DNA of 64,000 bases from Caulobacter sp. X (GCF_002742635.1 NZ_PEGF01000003.1:62001-126000); one strand, 5' to 3'; shown: positions 1-9,390, counted from the first letter of the stretch. Notes: generated by a model not told the origin, from the letters alone. Translations and numbers: made by a program.

Positions 1-217
1 GATCCAGGACATAAGCGCAAGCCTCGTGACCCAGAGAGACGGGGTTTTGCAGCGGAAAGCCTGCGTTCCCGAAATGCTTGAAATAGTGCATGTCGGTTCC
101 ACAGATCCCGGCCCGCGCCAGGTGCAGACGCACCCACCCCTCGGGTAGCGGTCCGGCGGGGTTGGCCTCGCCAACCTCGATCTGGCCGGGGGCAACAAGC
201 TTGGTCGCAACGGGCAT
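1..217 (-). CDS. Zinc-dependent alcohol/polyol dehydrogenase (L-idonate 5-dehydrogenase-like), N-terminal part
   Basis: This is the first 72 codons of a medium-chain dehydrogenase that runs off the left edge. The translation starts MPVATKLVAPGQIEVGE and contains CGTDMHYF followed by PVSLGHEA, the catalytic-zinc cysteine and the GHE motif of the family, in the arrangement seen in L-idonate 5-dehydrogenase and sorbitol dehydrogenase. It would oxidise a sugar acid or polyol with NAD(P) in the cytoplasm. It is the last visible gene of the left-facing operon and begins 11 bp after the SDR stop codon, so the two probably act in one pathway. The substrate cannot be read from this fragment. Confidence 0.85.
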   Translation of the reverse strand, partial: MPVATKLVAPGQIEVGEANPAGPLPEGWVRLHLARAGICGTDMHYFKHFGNAGFPLQNPVSLGHEACAYVLD

Positions 218-228
218 GGCGGGCCTTC

Positions 229-963
229 CTAAAAGCCGATGGAGAAGCCGGCGTCGACCGGAAGGGCCACGCCGTTGATGTAGGCCGAGCGCTCGCCGGC
301 CAGGAACAGGCACGCCTGCGCCACGTCCTGGGCCGTGCCGAACTTTCCAGTCGGGATCCGGCCCTCGATCTTGCGGCGACGGTCGGGATCCTTGGCCAGC
401 ACGGCGCGGGTCATGTCGGTTTCGATGAAGCCGGGGCACACCGCGTTGCAGCGCATGCCGAACGCCGCGGCGTCGACTGCGACACTGCGCGTCAAGCCGA
501 CCACGGCGGTCTTGGTCGTGACATAGGCGGCGGCGCTGGGCAGGGCGATCAAGCCGGCCATCGACGAGATGTTGACGATGGCGCCCCCGCCGACGTCCTT
601 GCGAAGGCGGATGAAGGCGGCGCTCAGACCGAACATCGCTTTCAGGTTCAGATTAACCACCGCGTCGAACTCATCGGGAGCGACCTCCCAGGCCGGCTTC
701 TTCAGGTGGCGGCCGGCATTGTTGATCAGCACGTCCGGCGCGCCGAACACGCCAGTCGCGCGCGCCATTACCTCGTCGGCGTCGGCCGTGGCCAGATCCG
801 CCTCGCAGAACCTGGCGGCGTCGCCGAACTGGCTCCCAAGCGTCTCAAAGTCGCCGAGCGTACGGCCCACCACCACGACGCGATAGCCGTCCTCGAGGAA
901 CAGTTGGGACTGCGCCAGCCCCAAGCCCTTGTTGCCGCCGGTGATCAAAGCAATCTTGGTCAT
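229..963 (-). CDS. SDR family NAD(P)-dependent oxidoreductase
   Basis: The 244-residue protein is a classical short-chain dehydrogenase: TGGNKGLG cofactor loop near residue 8, NNAG near residue 85, the catalytic Ser in NISSMAG and the YxxxK motif in YVTTKTA, and an ending (GVALPVDAGFS) typical of the family. The start at 963 is chosen because the ATG overlaps the stop of the upstream solute-binding gene by 4 bp (ATGA), implying translational coupling; the longer open frame upstream lies inside that gene. In the context of lactonase, KDG kinase and idonate-type dehydrogenase a sugar-acid substrate is likely, but this is inferred from context only. Confidence 0.92.
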   Translation of the reverse strand: MTKIALITGGNKGLGLAQSQLFLEDGYRVVVVGRTLGDFETLGSQFGDAARFCEADLATADADEVMARATGVFGAPDVLINNAGRHLKKPAWEVAPDEFDAVVNLNLKAMFGLSAAFIRLRKDVGGGAIVNISSMAGLIALPSAAAYVTTKTAVVGLTRSVAVDAAAFGMRCNAVCPGFIETDMTRAVLAKDPDRRRKIEGRIPTGKFGTAQDVAQACLFLAGERSAYINGVALPVDAGFSIGF

Positions 964-2084
964 GCGCGCCCTGCCTGGCGATGGTGTTGGTAAAGCGCGT
1001 CGAGCGTGTCTGCGAACGTCGACGTCGGGATGTCTTTCAGGAAGAAGTTCGGCATCAGTTCGCAGACATCGTCGACAAAGCCGAGGAACCACTCGTCTCT
1101 CGGACGGGTCCAGGCCGCGTCGATCGTCGCGCGCCCGCCTGCAAAAAAGCCCGTCGCCTCGCCCCTCGCCTGGGCGGCGTCCCACGCCCCCGTTGCGGCG
1201 GGCTGACCGTTATTGGCCAGGTAGGCTCCGGCCTGGACGCCGACCGAGGCCAGCCAGGCCGCATGGGTGATGGCGGCGTCGCGGTGGGCGCTCGACGCCG
1301 AGACCGCGATCCCCGCGCCGCCGAGGATACCGGCGCGCTGGCCGACGCCGGCAAACACCGGCAAGTCGGCGTATTCGAGCAGCCGGGTGCGAAAGCCTTC
1401 CCGGGCGTAGTTGACATAGCCAAACAGGCACGGCGACTGGTCGAATTCAGCCTGATCCGACGACAGGATTTCGAGCACGTGGATCGGATTCCAGTCGACC
1501 GCCTCCGCCGGCCCAAGCCTGAACATCGCCTTCAGGACCGCCAGTCCCCGCTCGGTGACGCCACGCTCGATAAAGGCCGCGCCGTCCGAAGGCACAGGCG
1601 CGCCCAGGCTGGCGGCGAAGGTCAGCAGGGCGTCAAAGGCGTCGACCGGCTTCAGGGGCGTGACGGCGCGAAACCGCTTTGCGTCCTCGCCCAGCAGGTC
1701 GTCCCAGGTGCGGATCAACGGCGTCGGCGAACCCGCGCGGCGGGCGTACATCTGGCACGCCGCGTCGATGGCGTAGGCGTAGCGCTGGCCTTCCCAGACA
1801 TAGCTCTCGGCCGAAGCGCCGACCGTGGGCTCAAGCCGCGGCTCGGGGTCGGGCAAGGCGGTGACCGAGCCGTCACGGGCCAACTGGCCGACGTGTGGGT
1901 GGTCGATGACGATCAGGTCGAAGGTCTCGGCTAGGCGCGCGATGGGAACATCGGCGAAGGCCTGCAGCGAGCGCTTCTCCCAGGTGACCTTGACCCCGGT
2001 CTGCTCGGCCCAGAGCGCCGCGGTGGCCACCAGCGGATCATAGCCCCGCTCGTGATCCCAGGTAACGCCTCGCAAGGCGGTCAC
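960..2084 (-). CDS. Extracellular solute-binding-type protein without signal peptide
   Basis: The 374-residue protein has the fold pattern of family 1 ABC solute-binding proteins (N-terminal VTWDHERGYDPL, then ETFDLIVIDHPHVG, and GGAGIAVSASS in the hinge/C-lobe). It starts MTALRGVTW with no signal peptide or lipobox, and no ABC permease or ATPase lies nearby, so a cytoplasmic role (ligand sensor, or enzyme partner of the CoA-transferase) is more likely than transport. Both ends overlap neighbours by 4 bp: the start with the CoA-transferase stop and the stop with the SDR start, so the operon is translationally coupled. A misplaced start that hides a signal peptide is unlikely because upstream sequence is coding. 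Confidence 0.85.
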   Translation of the reverse strand: MTALRGVTWDHERGYDPLVATAALWAEQTGVKVTWEKRSLQAFADVPIARLAETFDLIVIDHPHVGQLARDGSVTALPDPEPRLEPTVGASAESYVWEGQRYAYAIDAACQMYARRAGSPTPLIRTWDDLLGEDAKRFRAVTPLKPVDAFDALLTFAASLGAPVPSDGAAFIERGVTERGLAVLKAMFRLGPAEAVDWNPIHVLEILSSDQAEFDQSPCLFGYVNYAREGFRTRLLEYADLPVFAGVGQRAGILGGAGIAVSASSAHRDAAITHAAWLASVGVQAGAYLANNGQPAATGAWDAAQARGEATGFFAGGRATIDAAWTRPRDEWFLGFVDDVCELMPNFFLKDIPTSTFADTLDALYQHHRQAGRA

Positions 2085-3250
2085 GAGACGGCCTCAAGCG
2101 CCAAGCCGAACTCTTGGCTGAGGGCGAGGTTGTTCGCCCCCAGATCTGGCGCCGGCCGGTCGGTCGACGGGCGCTGACCGTCGATCCGCATCGGCGGACG
2201 GGTCGTCTGAACGGCCAGCCCCGTGGTGCTCTCGAAGCTGCCGAACTGATCCAGGCGACGCACCGCCGGCTCCTGCAGCATGGCCTCCCAGTCGAGCACG
2301 GGCGCGCACCAGATCCCCTCCGGCTCCATGACGCTCAGCCAAGCGGCCGTAGTCCGGGTCGCGACCTGTTCGGCGATCAGCCGCTTGGCGTCGTCGCGCT
2401 CCGCCGTGGACAGGCGACGCGGCGGGAAGAACGGCTCCAGGCCCGGCAACTCCAGCACCTCGGCCAGCTTGCGCAACGGGTTCATGGCCAAGGCCAGCCA
2501 CCCGTCGCGCGTCTGGTAGACCCCGTAAGGCGGCGGCGCATTGACGTTGGCGTTGGCGATGCTGGAGCGCTGCGGCGCCTGGCGGCCGCCATTGAGATAC
2601 TCGGTGAGCATCTCGAACTGCATGTCGATCATCGATTCCAGCAGGCTGGTTTCGACCAGCGCGCCCATGCCCGTTTGCCCCTTGGCCACCAGCGCGGCCA
2701 GCACGGCCTGGGTGGCGTTGGCGCCGGTGTAGATGTCGGCCATCGCCAGACCCGTCGGGACGGGCGGCTGGTCGGCGTTACCGGTCAGCCACATGATGCC
2801 CGACCGGGCCTGCGCCAGCAGGTCCTGCCCAGGCAGATGCGCCCACTCGCCCTCCGGCCCGTAGCCGGAGATGCTGGCGTAGACGAGACCCGGATTGATC
2901 TTGCACAGGTCTTCGTAGCCCAGGCCAAGCCGTTCGGCGACGCCGGGGCGGAAATTCTGGATCACCACATCGGCCTTGGCGACCAGGGCCAGAAAGGCAT
3001 CCCGCCCCGCCTTGGCCTTCAAGTCGATCGCCAGGCTTTCCTTGCCACGGTTGATGGCGTGGAACAGCGTCGAGACCGTCTGACCGTCGGTCTTATAGAG
3101 GTCGCGACAAGGGTCGCCGCCGTCCGGCCGCTCGATCTTGATGACCCTTGCGCCGAGGTCTTGCAGCCTTAACGCCGCGTAGGGCCCGGCCAGGAAGAGC
3201 GCCAAATCCAGGACGAGAAGTCCATCCAGTAGTTTTCGCGGCTTCTGCAC
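2081..3250 (-). CDS. CaiB/BaiF (class III) CoA-transferase
   Basis: The 389-residue product matches the class III CoA-transferase family: VLDLALFLAGPYAALRLQDLGARV at the N-terminus, IERPDGGD, and INRGKESLAIDLK, followed by VVIQNFRPGVAERLGLGYE and GQDLLAQARSG. The aspartate in the last segment matches the position of the catalytic Asp of formyl-CoA transferases. It would move CoA between organic acids in the cytoplasm. It is the first gene of the left-facing operon and faces the enoyl-CoA hydratase gene across a 277-bp promoter region with an ATTGT-N2-ACAAT operator. The substrate is unknown. Confidence 0.92.
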   Translation of the reverse strand: MQKPRKLLDGLLVLDLALFLAGPYAALRLQDLGARVIKIERPDGGDPCRDLYKTDGQTVSTLFHAINRGKESLAIDLKAKAGRDAFLALVAKADVVIQNFRPGVAERLGLGYEDLCKINPGLVYASISGYGPEGEWAHLPGQDLLAQARSGIMWLTGNADQPPVPTGLAMADIYTGANATQAVLAALVAKGQTGMGALVETSLLESMIDMQFEMLTEYLNGGRQAPQRSSIANANVNAPPPYGVYQTRDGWLALAMNPLRKLAEVLELPGLEPFFPPRRLSTAERDDAKRLIAEQVATRTTAAWLSVMEPEGIWCAPVLDWEAMLQEPAVRRLDQFGSFESTTGLAVQTTRPPMRIDGQRPSTDRPAPDLGANNLALSQEFGLALEAVS

Positions 3251-3322
3251 AGCTCTCCCCGAGGCCTGGACGCTGGGACGACGTTAGCGTCCGTTTCCAA
3301 CCTCATGTTCCCCAGATCACTC

Positions 3323-3334
3323 ATTGTCAACAAT
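3323..3334. promoter_or_regulatory. Operator-like inverted repeat ATTGT-CA-ACAAT
   Basis: A perfect 5-bp inverted repeat with a 2-bp centre lies in the 277-bp divergent region between the CoA-transferase and enoyl-CoA hydratase genes. The same motif recurs before the SMP-30/FG-GAP pair, the GH50 gene and the TonB receptor. The form resembles sites bound by FadR-type GntR regulators, but the only regulator gene in the locus is an IclR protein, so the binder is unknown. Confidence 0.65.
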
Positions 3335-3527
3335 TGACCGATAAAAGAGCCTGCCAGCTTCCGCAGAAGGATGCTCACTTTCACTGATGGAAGCTTAGGG
3401 TCCAAACCTCGCCTCAAATCGCCCCCTAAGCATGGACTTTCCGCCACATATGGAAATTACTCCCACTCAAGAGAACGCGGTGATTTAGCCGGCGGCCTAC
3501 ACGCAACTCGATTCTAGGGAGGAAATC

Positions 3528-4301
3528 TTGCAGGCTCGCGAAGTCAGCGCCTCGGGCACTGTTGATCTGCAGGTCGAGGCGGGGATCGCTCAGATCGTTC
3601 TGAACAGGCCCTCCAAGCACAACGCGTTGACGCTCAGCATGTATGACGACATCGCGCGGATCTGCGGACAGGTGAACCGCGACGACCGCATCCGCGCCGT
3701 TGTCATTCGCGGCGCCGGCGAAAAGGCGTTCTGCGCCGGTTCGGACACCGGAAACTTCGCCGACTTCGCGGACTTCATGGCGTGGACCGCGACCGACGAC
3801 TACACCCATCATCTGCTGTCGATCCAGAAGCCCTGTATCGCCGCCATCAAAGGCTGGGCCTTGGGCGGCGGACTTGAAATCGCGCTCGCCTGCGACATTC
3901 GTGTCGCTTCGCAAACCGCGGTGTTCGGCGCGCCCGAAGTGACCCTGGGCTGGACGGGGGCCGGCGGGGCGGCTCAGCACCTGACGCGCCTGGTGGGCTA
4001 CGGGCAGACCATGCGGATTCTGCTCACCGGCGATCGCGTCGACGCCGAGGAGGCCAAGTCGCTGGGCATCATTGAGTGCCTGGTCGAGGCTGGACGCGAA
4101 GTCGACGTCGCCCTGGAGTACGCCGAACGGATCACCGGGTTCGACGCCTTCGCCACCCAGTCTATCAAGTCGGCGGTACGGCACGCCATGAGCCATTCCG
4201 TGGCCGAGGGCTTGCGCATAGAGAAGCAACTCATGACGCTGTGCTTCACGCAGCGCGAGTTCGAAAGGCTTTTCGCCAATGCGCAAAACCCCGCCGCATG
4301 A
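3528..4301 (+). CDS. Enoyl-CoA hydratase/isomerase family protein
   Basis: The 257-residue crotonase-fold protein starts at a TTG placed correctly behind the ribosome-binding site AGGGAGG. It shows LNRPSKHNALTLSMYDDI, then VVIRGAGEKAFCAGSDTGNF (oxyanion-hole strand) and IAAIKGWALGGGLEIALACDIRVAS, the second oxyanion glycine region, and ends with the usual helical tail. It would hydrate or isomerise an acyl-CoA in the cytoplasm. It faces the CoA-transferase operon and overlaps the IclR regulator by 23 bp, so hydratase and regulator are co-transcribed. The two catalytic glutamates of mitochondrial crotonase are not both apparent, so a different crotonase reaction is possible. Confidence 0.92.
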   Translation: MQAREVSASGTVDLQVEAGIAQIVLNRPSKHNALTLSMYDDIARICGQVNRDDRIRAVVIRGAGEKAFCAGSDTGNFADFADFMAWTATDDYTHHLLSIQKPCIAAIKGWALGGGLEIALACDIRVASQTAVFGAPEVTLGWTGAGGAAQHLTRLVGYGQTMRILLTGDRVDAEEAKSLGIIECLVEAGREVDVALEYAERITGFDAFATQSIKSAVRHAMSHSVAEGLRIEKQLMTLCFTQREFERLFANAQNPAA

Positions 4302-5121
4302 GCGCGAGGCCCCGCTAGACACCGGCCTTCCTGAAAGCGCGAGCGCGCCGCCCCCCGAAGGCAAGGCCATGGTCGTGCCGGCCCTGGCCAAGGCCCTGGA
4401 CATTTTCGAGATCCTGGCCGACGCGTCCCGGGGCCTGACCATCGCGCAGATCGCGCGGGAAGCGGGCCGGACGATCAGCGAAATCTACCGGATCGTCATC
4501 TATCTTTCCGAGCGCGGCTATCTGGAAAAAAACCCAGACACGGACCGCTATGTCCTGACGCTAAGGCTTTTCCAGTTGGCCAGCACGAACGCCCCGGCCG
4601 GGCAGCTCGTGCGGCGCGCCATGCCGATCCTCGAGTCGATCGCCTACCGCACCGAACAGTCGTGCCATCTGGCGATCCTCTCGGGCCAGAATGTGCTGGT
4701 GCTGGCCTCCGAGCCCTCCCCCCGACATGCCGGCTATGCGGTCCGCACCGGCGCGGCCATCCCCGTGCGCGAAACCAGCTCCGGCGTCGTCATTCTCGCC
4801 TTCGTCAGCGATGATCGGCGGGAGCGGCAGTTGGGCGGCTTCCTACCGACAGAGCGCAACGACTGGCTTGAACGGATCGAACGCGTTCGACGCCAAGGCC
4901 ACGAGCTGCGCGACAGCACACTGGTCCAAGGGGTGCGCAACCTCAGCGCCCCGGTATTCGACCACCGCGGTGTCGTGGCGGCTCTGACCATGGGCTATAT
5001 CGGCCAGAGCCCTCAGCGCGTCGGGATCGAGGAGGCGCTGCGCGAGTTGAAGTTCGGCGCCGAGATGCTGTCGCGCAAGCTCGGCGCGCGCGAGGGCGCG
5101 CCGATTACGCCAGGCGATTGA
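4279..5121 (+). CDS. IclR family transcriptional regulator
   Basis: The 280-residue protein has the IclR layout: a winged helix-turn-helix around residues 35-95 (LAKALDIFEILADASRGLTIAQIAREAGRTISEIYRIVIYL) and a C-terminal effector domain (YAVRTGAAIPVRETSSGVVILAF; LRDSTLVQGVRNLSAPVFDHRG). It overlaps the hydratase gene by 23 bp and converges on the PhoD-like gene with a 17-bp overlap at the 3-prime ends. Being encoded inside the cluster makes it a candidate controller of the locus, possibly through the repeated ATTGT-N2-ACAAT sites, though that link is only positional. Confidence 0.93.
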   Translation: MRKTPPHEREAPLDTGLPESASAPPPEGKAMVVPALAKALDIFEILADASRGLTIAQIAREAGRTISEIYRIVIYLSERGYLEKNPDTDRYVLTLRLFQLASTNAPAGQLVRRAMPILESIAYRTEQSCHLAILSGQNVLVLASEPSPRHAGYAVRTGAAIPVRETSSGVVILAFVSDDRRERQLGGFLPTERNDWLERIERVRRQGHELRDSTLVQGVRNLSAPVFDHRGVVAALTMGYIGQSPQRVGIEEALRELKFGAEMLSRKLGAREGAPITPGD

Positions 5122-7426
5122 CCAGGCCTTTGTTTTCATCCTGCTGAATGATCACCGGCCAACCTGGGAATTGCTGCCCGGCTGACGGTTCACGCAGGTC
5201 GGCCAGGAACCGGTAGGCGTGGACCGCATAGCGCTTGGCGGCGGCGTCGAATTCGACGAAGCCGAACCCGCTGCCCTTCTGATGGGCCTTGAGATAGCGG
5301 TTCGAGTCCGTGCCGATGTCGGGATTCCCCACGGCGTAGACGTAGATGGGGTTGCCGAAGCTGTCGCGATATTCGCCCGTGTCGGCCAGGTGATGGCTGG
5401 GGCGGTTGCCGACCGGCAGCCCGGCGCGATCCGGGTTCCACCACCGCGGCCAGCCAGCGGCGATCGCCGGCGTGCAGAACGCCCAGTTGGCGTCGCGTTG
5501 CCGATCGACGCCGTACTGCGACAGGCTGCCCAGGTGGGTGTCTCCGCAGATGTGCAGCGCGGCGGCCGAGCGCATCAGCCGCACGGCCCGGTCGCGTCCG
5601 CTGCGCGGCCAGCCGCTGCTGTCGAAATCGTATTTCAGATAGTTGTCGGGCGTCGGCTGGTGCGTGGCGATGCCGGCAAACACGGTCTGACTGAGCACCG
5701 CCTTCAGCGCATGGCCGCGCCAGTCCTCGGCCCATTGCGCCAGGAAGCGCTCCTGCCGGTCGCCGAGAAGCTGCAGATCAGCGCGATCGAGGGCCGGGTT
5801 GACGAAGGTCGGCGTCTCGTCCTTGCCGGTCTCCCCCACGACGATCCCCAGGCGTTCTGGACCGGACTTCCACATCCGGTCGGCCAGGATGGCGAAGCTC
5901 ACGCCGCCGAACAGCAGCTCGGTGTGATAGGTGCTGATCCCCTGCAAAACCGGGACGGGGTCGACGGGATCGGGCAGGTGCGAGACGTTGGTTCGATGGA
6001 TCGCGTTCACCACCCTGGCCGGCTCGATATAGCCGCCCGCCATGTCGCTGCGGCCAGTCGCGACCGCGGCGGCGGACATCTGCGCCCCGGCCTCACCCCA
6101 GATGTTGCCCTGCAGGACGTCGTGGTCGTCCGGCAGGCAGATCGTGGGCCGGTCGCGCATCGCATCCCGGAACGCCCAGCCGAACTGGTAGAACTTGCGC
6201 AGGTAGTTGTGGATCGCCCGATCGTCCGGGCTCCGCACCAGGCCAAAGCCGCCGTGGTTCTCGTAAATCTGATCGCCCGAGAACAGCACGAGGTCCGGGT
6301 CCAGCTTGACGACATTGTCGGCGACCGGCGCGTAGGGAAAGGCGTAGTCGTTCTGACAGGTAAGCGCGGCCATGCGCAGCGGCCGGCCGCGGGGCTCGGC
6401 ACGCACTATGCCGGTGAACCGGTCCACGCGCTCACCGCCGGACCGCAGTCTCTCACGATAGGTCAGCCGGAACGGCGCCGCCGACCCGGCATCCCAGTCG
6501 GGCAGCCGGAATGTCGCCACCCAGGCCTCGCGGTCCAAGGTCGCCGCGCCCATCGGCAGCCAGCGGCCGTCGCGCAGGACCTCGAGTTCGACCTCGGGGC
6601 TATCGGCCTCGCCCATCGGACCGGTGATCACGCTGAGTTTGAGGACACTGCCCTCCTCGCCCCGAGTCTGACCCAGCGTGTACATGGCCCATAGAATGGG
6701 GCCGAACCGGCGCTTGGGATTGAGGTCGAGCCCCGCTATCGTCCAGTCGGAAAAAGCGTACAGCGAGTTCGCGTCGCCCCCTATGCCGTCGGACGTCACC
6801 GAGAAGTTGCTGACCAGCGCCACATTGCCGGCGATCCGTTCGAGCTCGACCACATCCTCCAACGCGCCGAGGATCTTGCCGCTGGCCGCGGACTTGACGA
6901 CGAAGCTAATCGCCAGCCGGCCGGCCCGGGGCTTGGCGGTGAGCAGGAAGTCGCAAGGCGTCGCGGTCGCCGCCGGATCGACGGGCAGCGACAGTCCCCC
7001 CAGCACCATACAGTCGGCGAGCACCCCGGCGTCGTAGCCATGCTCGACAAAGCAGTTGCTGCGATAGTCGCCGATGTCGCTGCGCGCGCCGAGCCGGATC
7101 GCCGCGCCGCCGACTTTTGCGCCGCCTGTCCTCACTACGCGCGCTCGGATCTCGAACTCGCCGACCTGGCGGTCGATCTGGTGCACGAGCGAATGGACGC
7201 TGCGATTGCCTCCGGACGAGCCACAGCACGCCATGCCGTCCTCGATCCGCCAGTCCTCCATCGGATTGGCCCAGACGTCGCCGCCCAGCCAGACGCGATC
7301 AAACCGATCCGCCCAGGGGGCCCGCCACTGCCCCCGCACAGACGCCTGCGCGCGGCTGGCCGCACCGACCCCGAGGCCGGAAAGGGTCAACTTAAGGCCG
7401 TCTCGACGAGTCAGACCACGGCTCAT
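5105..7426 (-). CDS. PhoD-like metallophosphatase, Tat-exported
   Basis: The 773-residue protein begins MSRGLTRRDGLKLTLSGLGVG, a twin-arginine-type signal, so it is probably folded in the cytoplasm and exported. The N-terminal ~330 residues are a beta-rich lectin-like region; the C-terminal ~430 residues carry metallophosphatase motifs: FSGDQIYENHG, PDDHDVLQGN and ICGDTHLGSL. It would hydrolyse phosphodiester or phosphate-ester bonds, or another ester, in the periplasm. Its start overlaps the stop of the FG-GAP gene by 4 bp, so the two form an operon. Its role in a sugar-utilisation locus is unclear. Confidence 0.88.
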   Translation of the reverse strand: MSRGLTRRDGLKLTLSGLGVGAASRAQASVRGQWRAPWADRFDRVWLGGDVWANPMEDWRIEDGMACCGSSGGNRSVHSLVHQIDRQVGEFEIRARVVRTGGAKVGGAAIRLGARSDIGDYRSNCFVEHGYDAGVLADCMVLGGLSLPVDPAATATPCDFLLTAKPRAGRLAISFVVKSAASGKILGALEDVVELERIAGNVALVSNFSVTSDGIGGDANSLYAFSDWTIAGLDLNPKRRFGPILWAMYTLGQTRGEEGSVLKLSVITGPMGEADSPEVELEVLRDGRWLPMGAATLDREAWVATFRLPDWDAGSAAPFRLTYRERLRSGGERVDRFTGIVRAEPRGRPLRMAALTCQNDYAFPYAPVADNVVKLDPDLVLFSGDQIYENHGGFGLVRSPDDRAIHNYLRKFYQFGWAFRDAMRDRPTICLPDDHDVLQGNIWGEAGAQMSAAAVATGRSDMAGGYIEPARVVNAIHRTNVSHLPDPVDPVPVLQGISTYHTELLFGGVSFAILADRMWKSGPERLGIVVGETGKDETPTFVNPALDRADLQLLGDRQERFLAQWAEDWRGHALKAVLSQTVFAGIATHQPTPDNYLKYDFDSSGWPRSGRDRAVRLMRSAAALHICGDTHLGSLSQYGVDRQRDANWAFCTPAIAAGWPRWWNPDRAGLPVGNRPSHHLADTGEYRDSFGNPIYVYAVGNPDIGTDSNRYLKAHQKGSGFGFVEFDAAAKRYAVHAYRFLADLREPSAGQQFPGWPVIIQQDENKGLVNRLA

Positions 7427-9390
7427 GGCCGGCTCTTCGATCGAAAGTCATTTCCGGCGAGGTGGTCGGGGCGCGCCGCAACGCCCACCGTCAAGATGGA
7501 ACCGGGCCTGACCGCCCGCAGCACCTGGGTCGAGCCGTCACGCCAGGTGACGGTGACGCGCTCGATCTTGGTGGCCGCGCCAAGTCCGAAATGCACCGGA
7601 TTTAGGATCGACTGGGTATGGACCTCGCCCGACGACGCGACGCGCCGGCGCTGCTGACCCAGCGGGGTCTTCAGCACGACGAGCGCGCCCTGCGCATCGA
7701 TCCCGCTGACCGGAGAGCGCAGAACTTTGATCTCGCTCCAGTTCCGCGCTGACGGGCCCGAGCCCAGATTGCGATAGAGCCGCCAGTGGCCGTTGTCGTC
7801 GTCGCCGGTGAGGACATCGAGCCAGCCGTCCCCGTTCTGATCGAAGGCTGCGCTCATGTCGCCGTGGCTGTCGCCCGTGTCGGTGGTGGCGGAAGGCACG
7901 GGAACGTTCTCGAAGCGCCCCCCACCCAGATTGCGGAAGAGCAGGTCGGGAATGCGTTGGCGTAGTTCGCCGAAGCGGTTGACGAAGAAATCGATACGGC
8001 CATCATTGTCGAAATCGCCACTGGCGACGCCCCAATTGTTGTCGGACGCCCCGGCCGGCAGCTGGGTCGAAATGTCGGTGAACTTGCCTCCGTCGTTGCG
8101 CAGCAGGATGTCGCGCACACCCAGCACATTGGGCGTCCAGCGCGGCTGGATCGCGCTCAGACCCGTCACCGAGGCGCGCAAGTCCCAGGCCAGATCCCCC
8201 GAAAGATTCCAGGCGAGGCGCCAGCGCCCCTCTCCTAGATAGCTGAGGAACCAACCGTCCTTGTCGAGCGCGGTGGGTAAACCCTCGGCCTGCCTTGGGG
8301 CGACGCTCAGCGGCTCAACCGGCGTGTCGACCCTGACCATGCCAGCGCCCAGATAGACGGGGAGCACGGTGTTGGGGGCTCTTGGGAAGTGCCAGAAATC
8401 CCGCAACACGACGTCGCCCGGCGCGGTGAATTCGATCCAGTCCTGGCTCTTGTTGCCCTCGTCGCGCAGATCCAGCCGCCCCGTTATCGGGGAGAAGGAA
8501 ACGGCGTTGTTGGCGATCTCATAATAGACTTTGCCGCGCGCCAAATAGATGTCGAAGTCGCCATCGCCGTCGATGTCGGCTTCGCTCGCGGCGGTGACGA
8601 ACGGCGCATGCTGCAAGCCGGCTGGCAGAACCTCGGCGGACACATCGCGAAACTGGAAATTCCCTAGGTTCTTCCAGACAGACAGGGGCGAGAACGTGAT
8701 GAAGTCGGGGCGACCGTCGCCATCGATGTCGGTCTGCAGCGCCCTTTCGGCGTCATTGATTTCGAACGCGTCAGACGTCTTGTGGTAGGCGAACCGGCCA
8801 TCGCCTAGATTTTCGAAGAAGAAGCTTCTGGGCCCGGTCTCTCCGGGCAATTGGATCGCGTTGATCGACAGGATATCCAGGTCGCCATCGCCATCCACGT
8901 CGACCCAACGGACCGAGCGCCCACGCGCGCCCACGCCCTTTAGGCCAGCTTCCGCCGTCACGTCGGTAAACCGCCGCCCTTCCTGCCGCAGCAGCACGGG
9001 CGGCCGGGGCGACTTGCCATTGCCGCCGCCCACGGCGACCAGCAGGTCGAGGTCGCCGTCGTTGTCGAAATCGGCGGCGGCCAGGCCATGGACGTCAGGA
9101 TAGATGGCCGGGAACTCTCCCTTGACGAACTTGCCGTCCGTGGTTCCCCAAAACAGCATTGTCGGTTGCCGATCGTGATTGCCAAGCACCAGATCAAGGT
9201 TTCCGTCCTGATCCAGGTCGGCGACCAGCGGCCCGCCATACTTCCATGAGCTGGGACTGGAGAGCCCGACCTCGCCCGTGACGTCCTTGAAGCGCGGTGC
9301 TGTTTGAGCCTTGGCCTCCCCCGCCTCAGCCCCGGTCGCGGCGAGGCAAGCGGCGGACATAATCAGCGTCGTGAGCCTACGGTATCTCAT
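7423..9390 (-). CDS. Exported FG-GAP repeat / ASPIC-UnbV domain protein
   Basis: The product (about 655 residues) has a signal peptide (MRYRRLTTLIMSAACLAATGAEA) and at least seven calcium-loop repeats of the form DxDxDGxxD, for example DLDQDGNLDLV, DFDNDGDLDLL, DVDGDGDLDIL and DQNGDGWLDVL, which form a beta-propeller. The C-terminus (IDAQGALVVLKT, then VHFGLGAATKIERVTVTWRDG) is an ASPIC/UnbV domain. Such proteins are extracytoplasmic and often accompany polysaccharide-utilisation genes. The ATG at 9390 is preferred over an upstream TTG because AAAGGG lies six bases before it. It is the first gene of a two-gene operon with the PhoD-like protein and diverges from the SMP-30 gene. Confidence 0.9.
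   Translation of the reverse strand: MRYRRLTTLIMSAACLAATGAEAGEAKAQTAPRFKDVTGEVGLSSPSSWKYGGPLVADLDQDGNLDLVLGNHDRQPTMLFWGTTDGKFVKGEFPAIYPDVHGLAAADFDNDGDLDLLVAVGGGNGKSPRPPVLLRQEGRRFTDVTAEAGLKGVGARGRSVRWVDVDGDGDLDILSINAIQLPGETGPRSFFFENLGDGRFAYHKTSDAFEINDAERALQTDIDGDGRPDFITFSPLSVWKNLGNFQFRDVSAEVLPAGLQHAPFVTAASEADIDGDGDFDIYLARGKVYYEIANNAVSFSPITGRLDLRDEGNKSQDWIEFTAPGDVVLRDFWHFPRAPNTVLPVYLGAGMVRVDTPVEPLSVAPRQAEGLPTALDKDGWFLSYLGEGRWRLAWNLSGDLAWDLRASVTGLSAIQPRWTPNVLGVRDILLRNDGGKFTDISTQLPAGASDNNWGVASGDFDNDGRIDFFVNRFGELRQRIPDLLFRNLGGGRFENVPVPSATTDTGDSHGDMSAAFDQNGDGWLDVLTGDDDNGHWRLYRNLGSGPSARNWSEIKVLRSPVSGIDAQGALVVLKTPLGQQRRRVASSGEVHTQSILNPVHFGLGAATKIERVTVTWRDGSTQVLRAVRPGSILTVGVAARPDHLAGNDFRSKSRP

Noticed and set aside
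5219..6694. Plus-strand frame of 491 codons opposite the PhoD-like gene
   Set aside because: Typical GC-rich antisense frame; the opposite strand has a signal peptide and metallophosphatase motifs.
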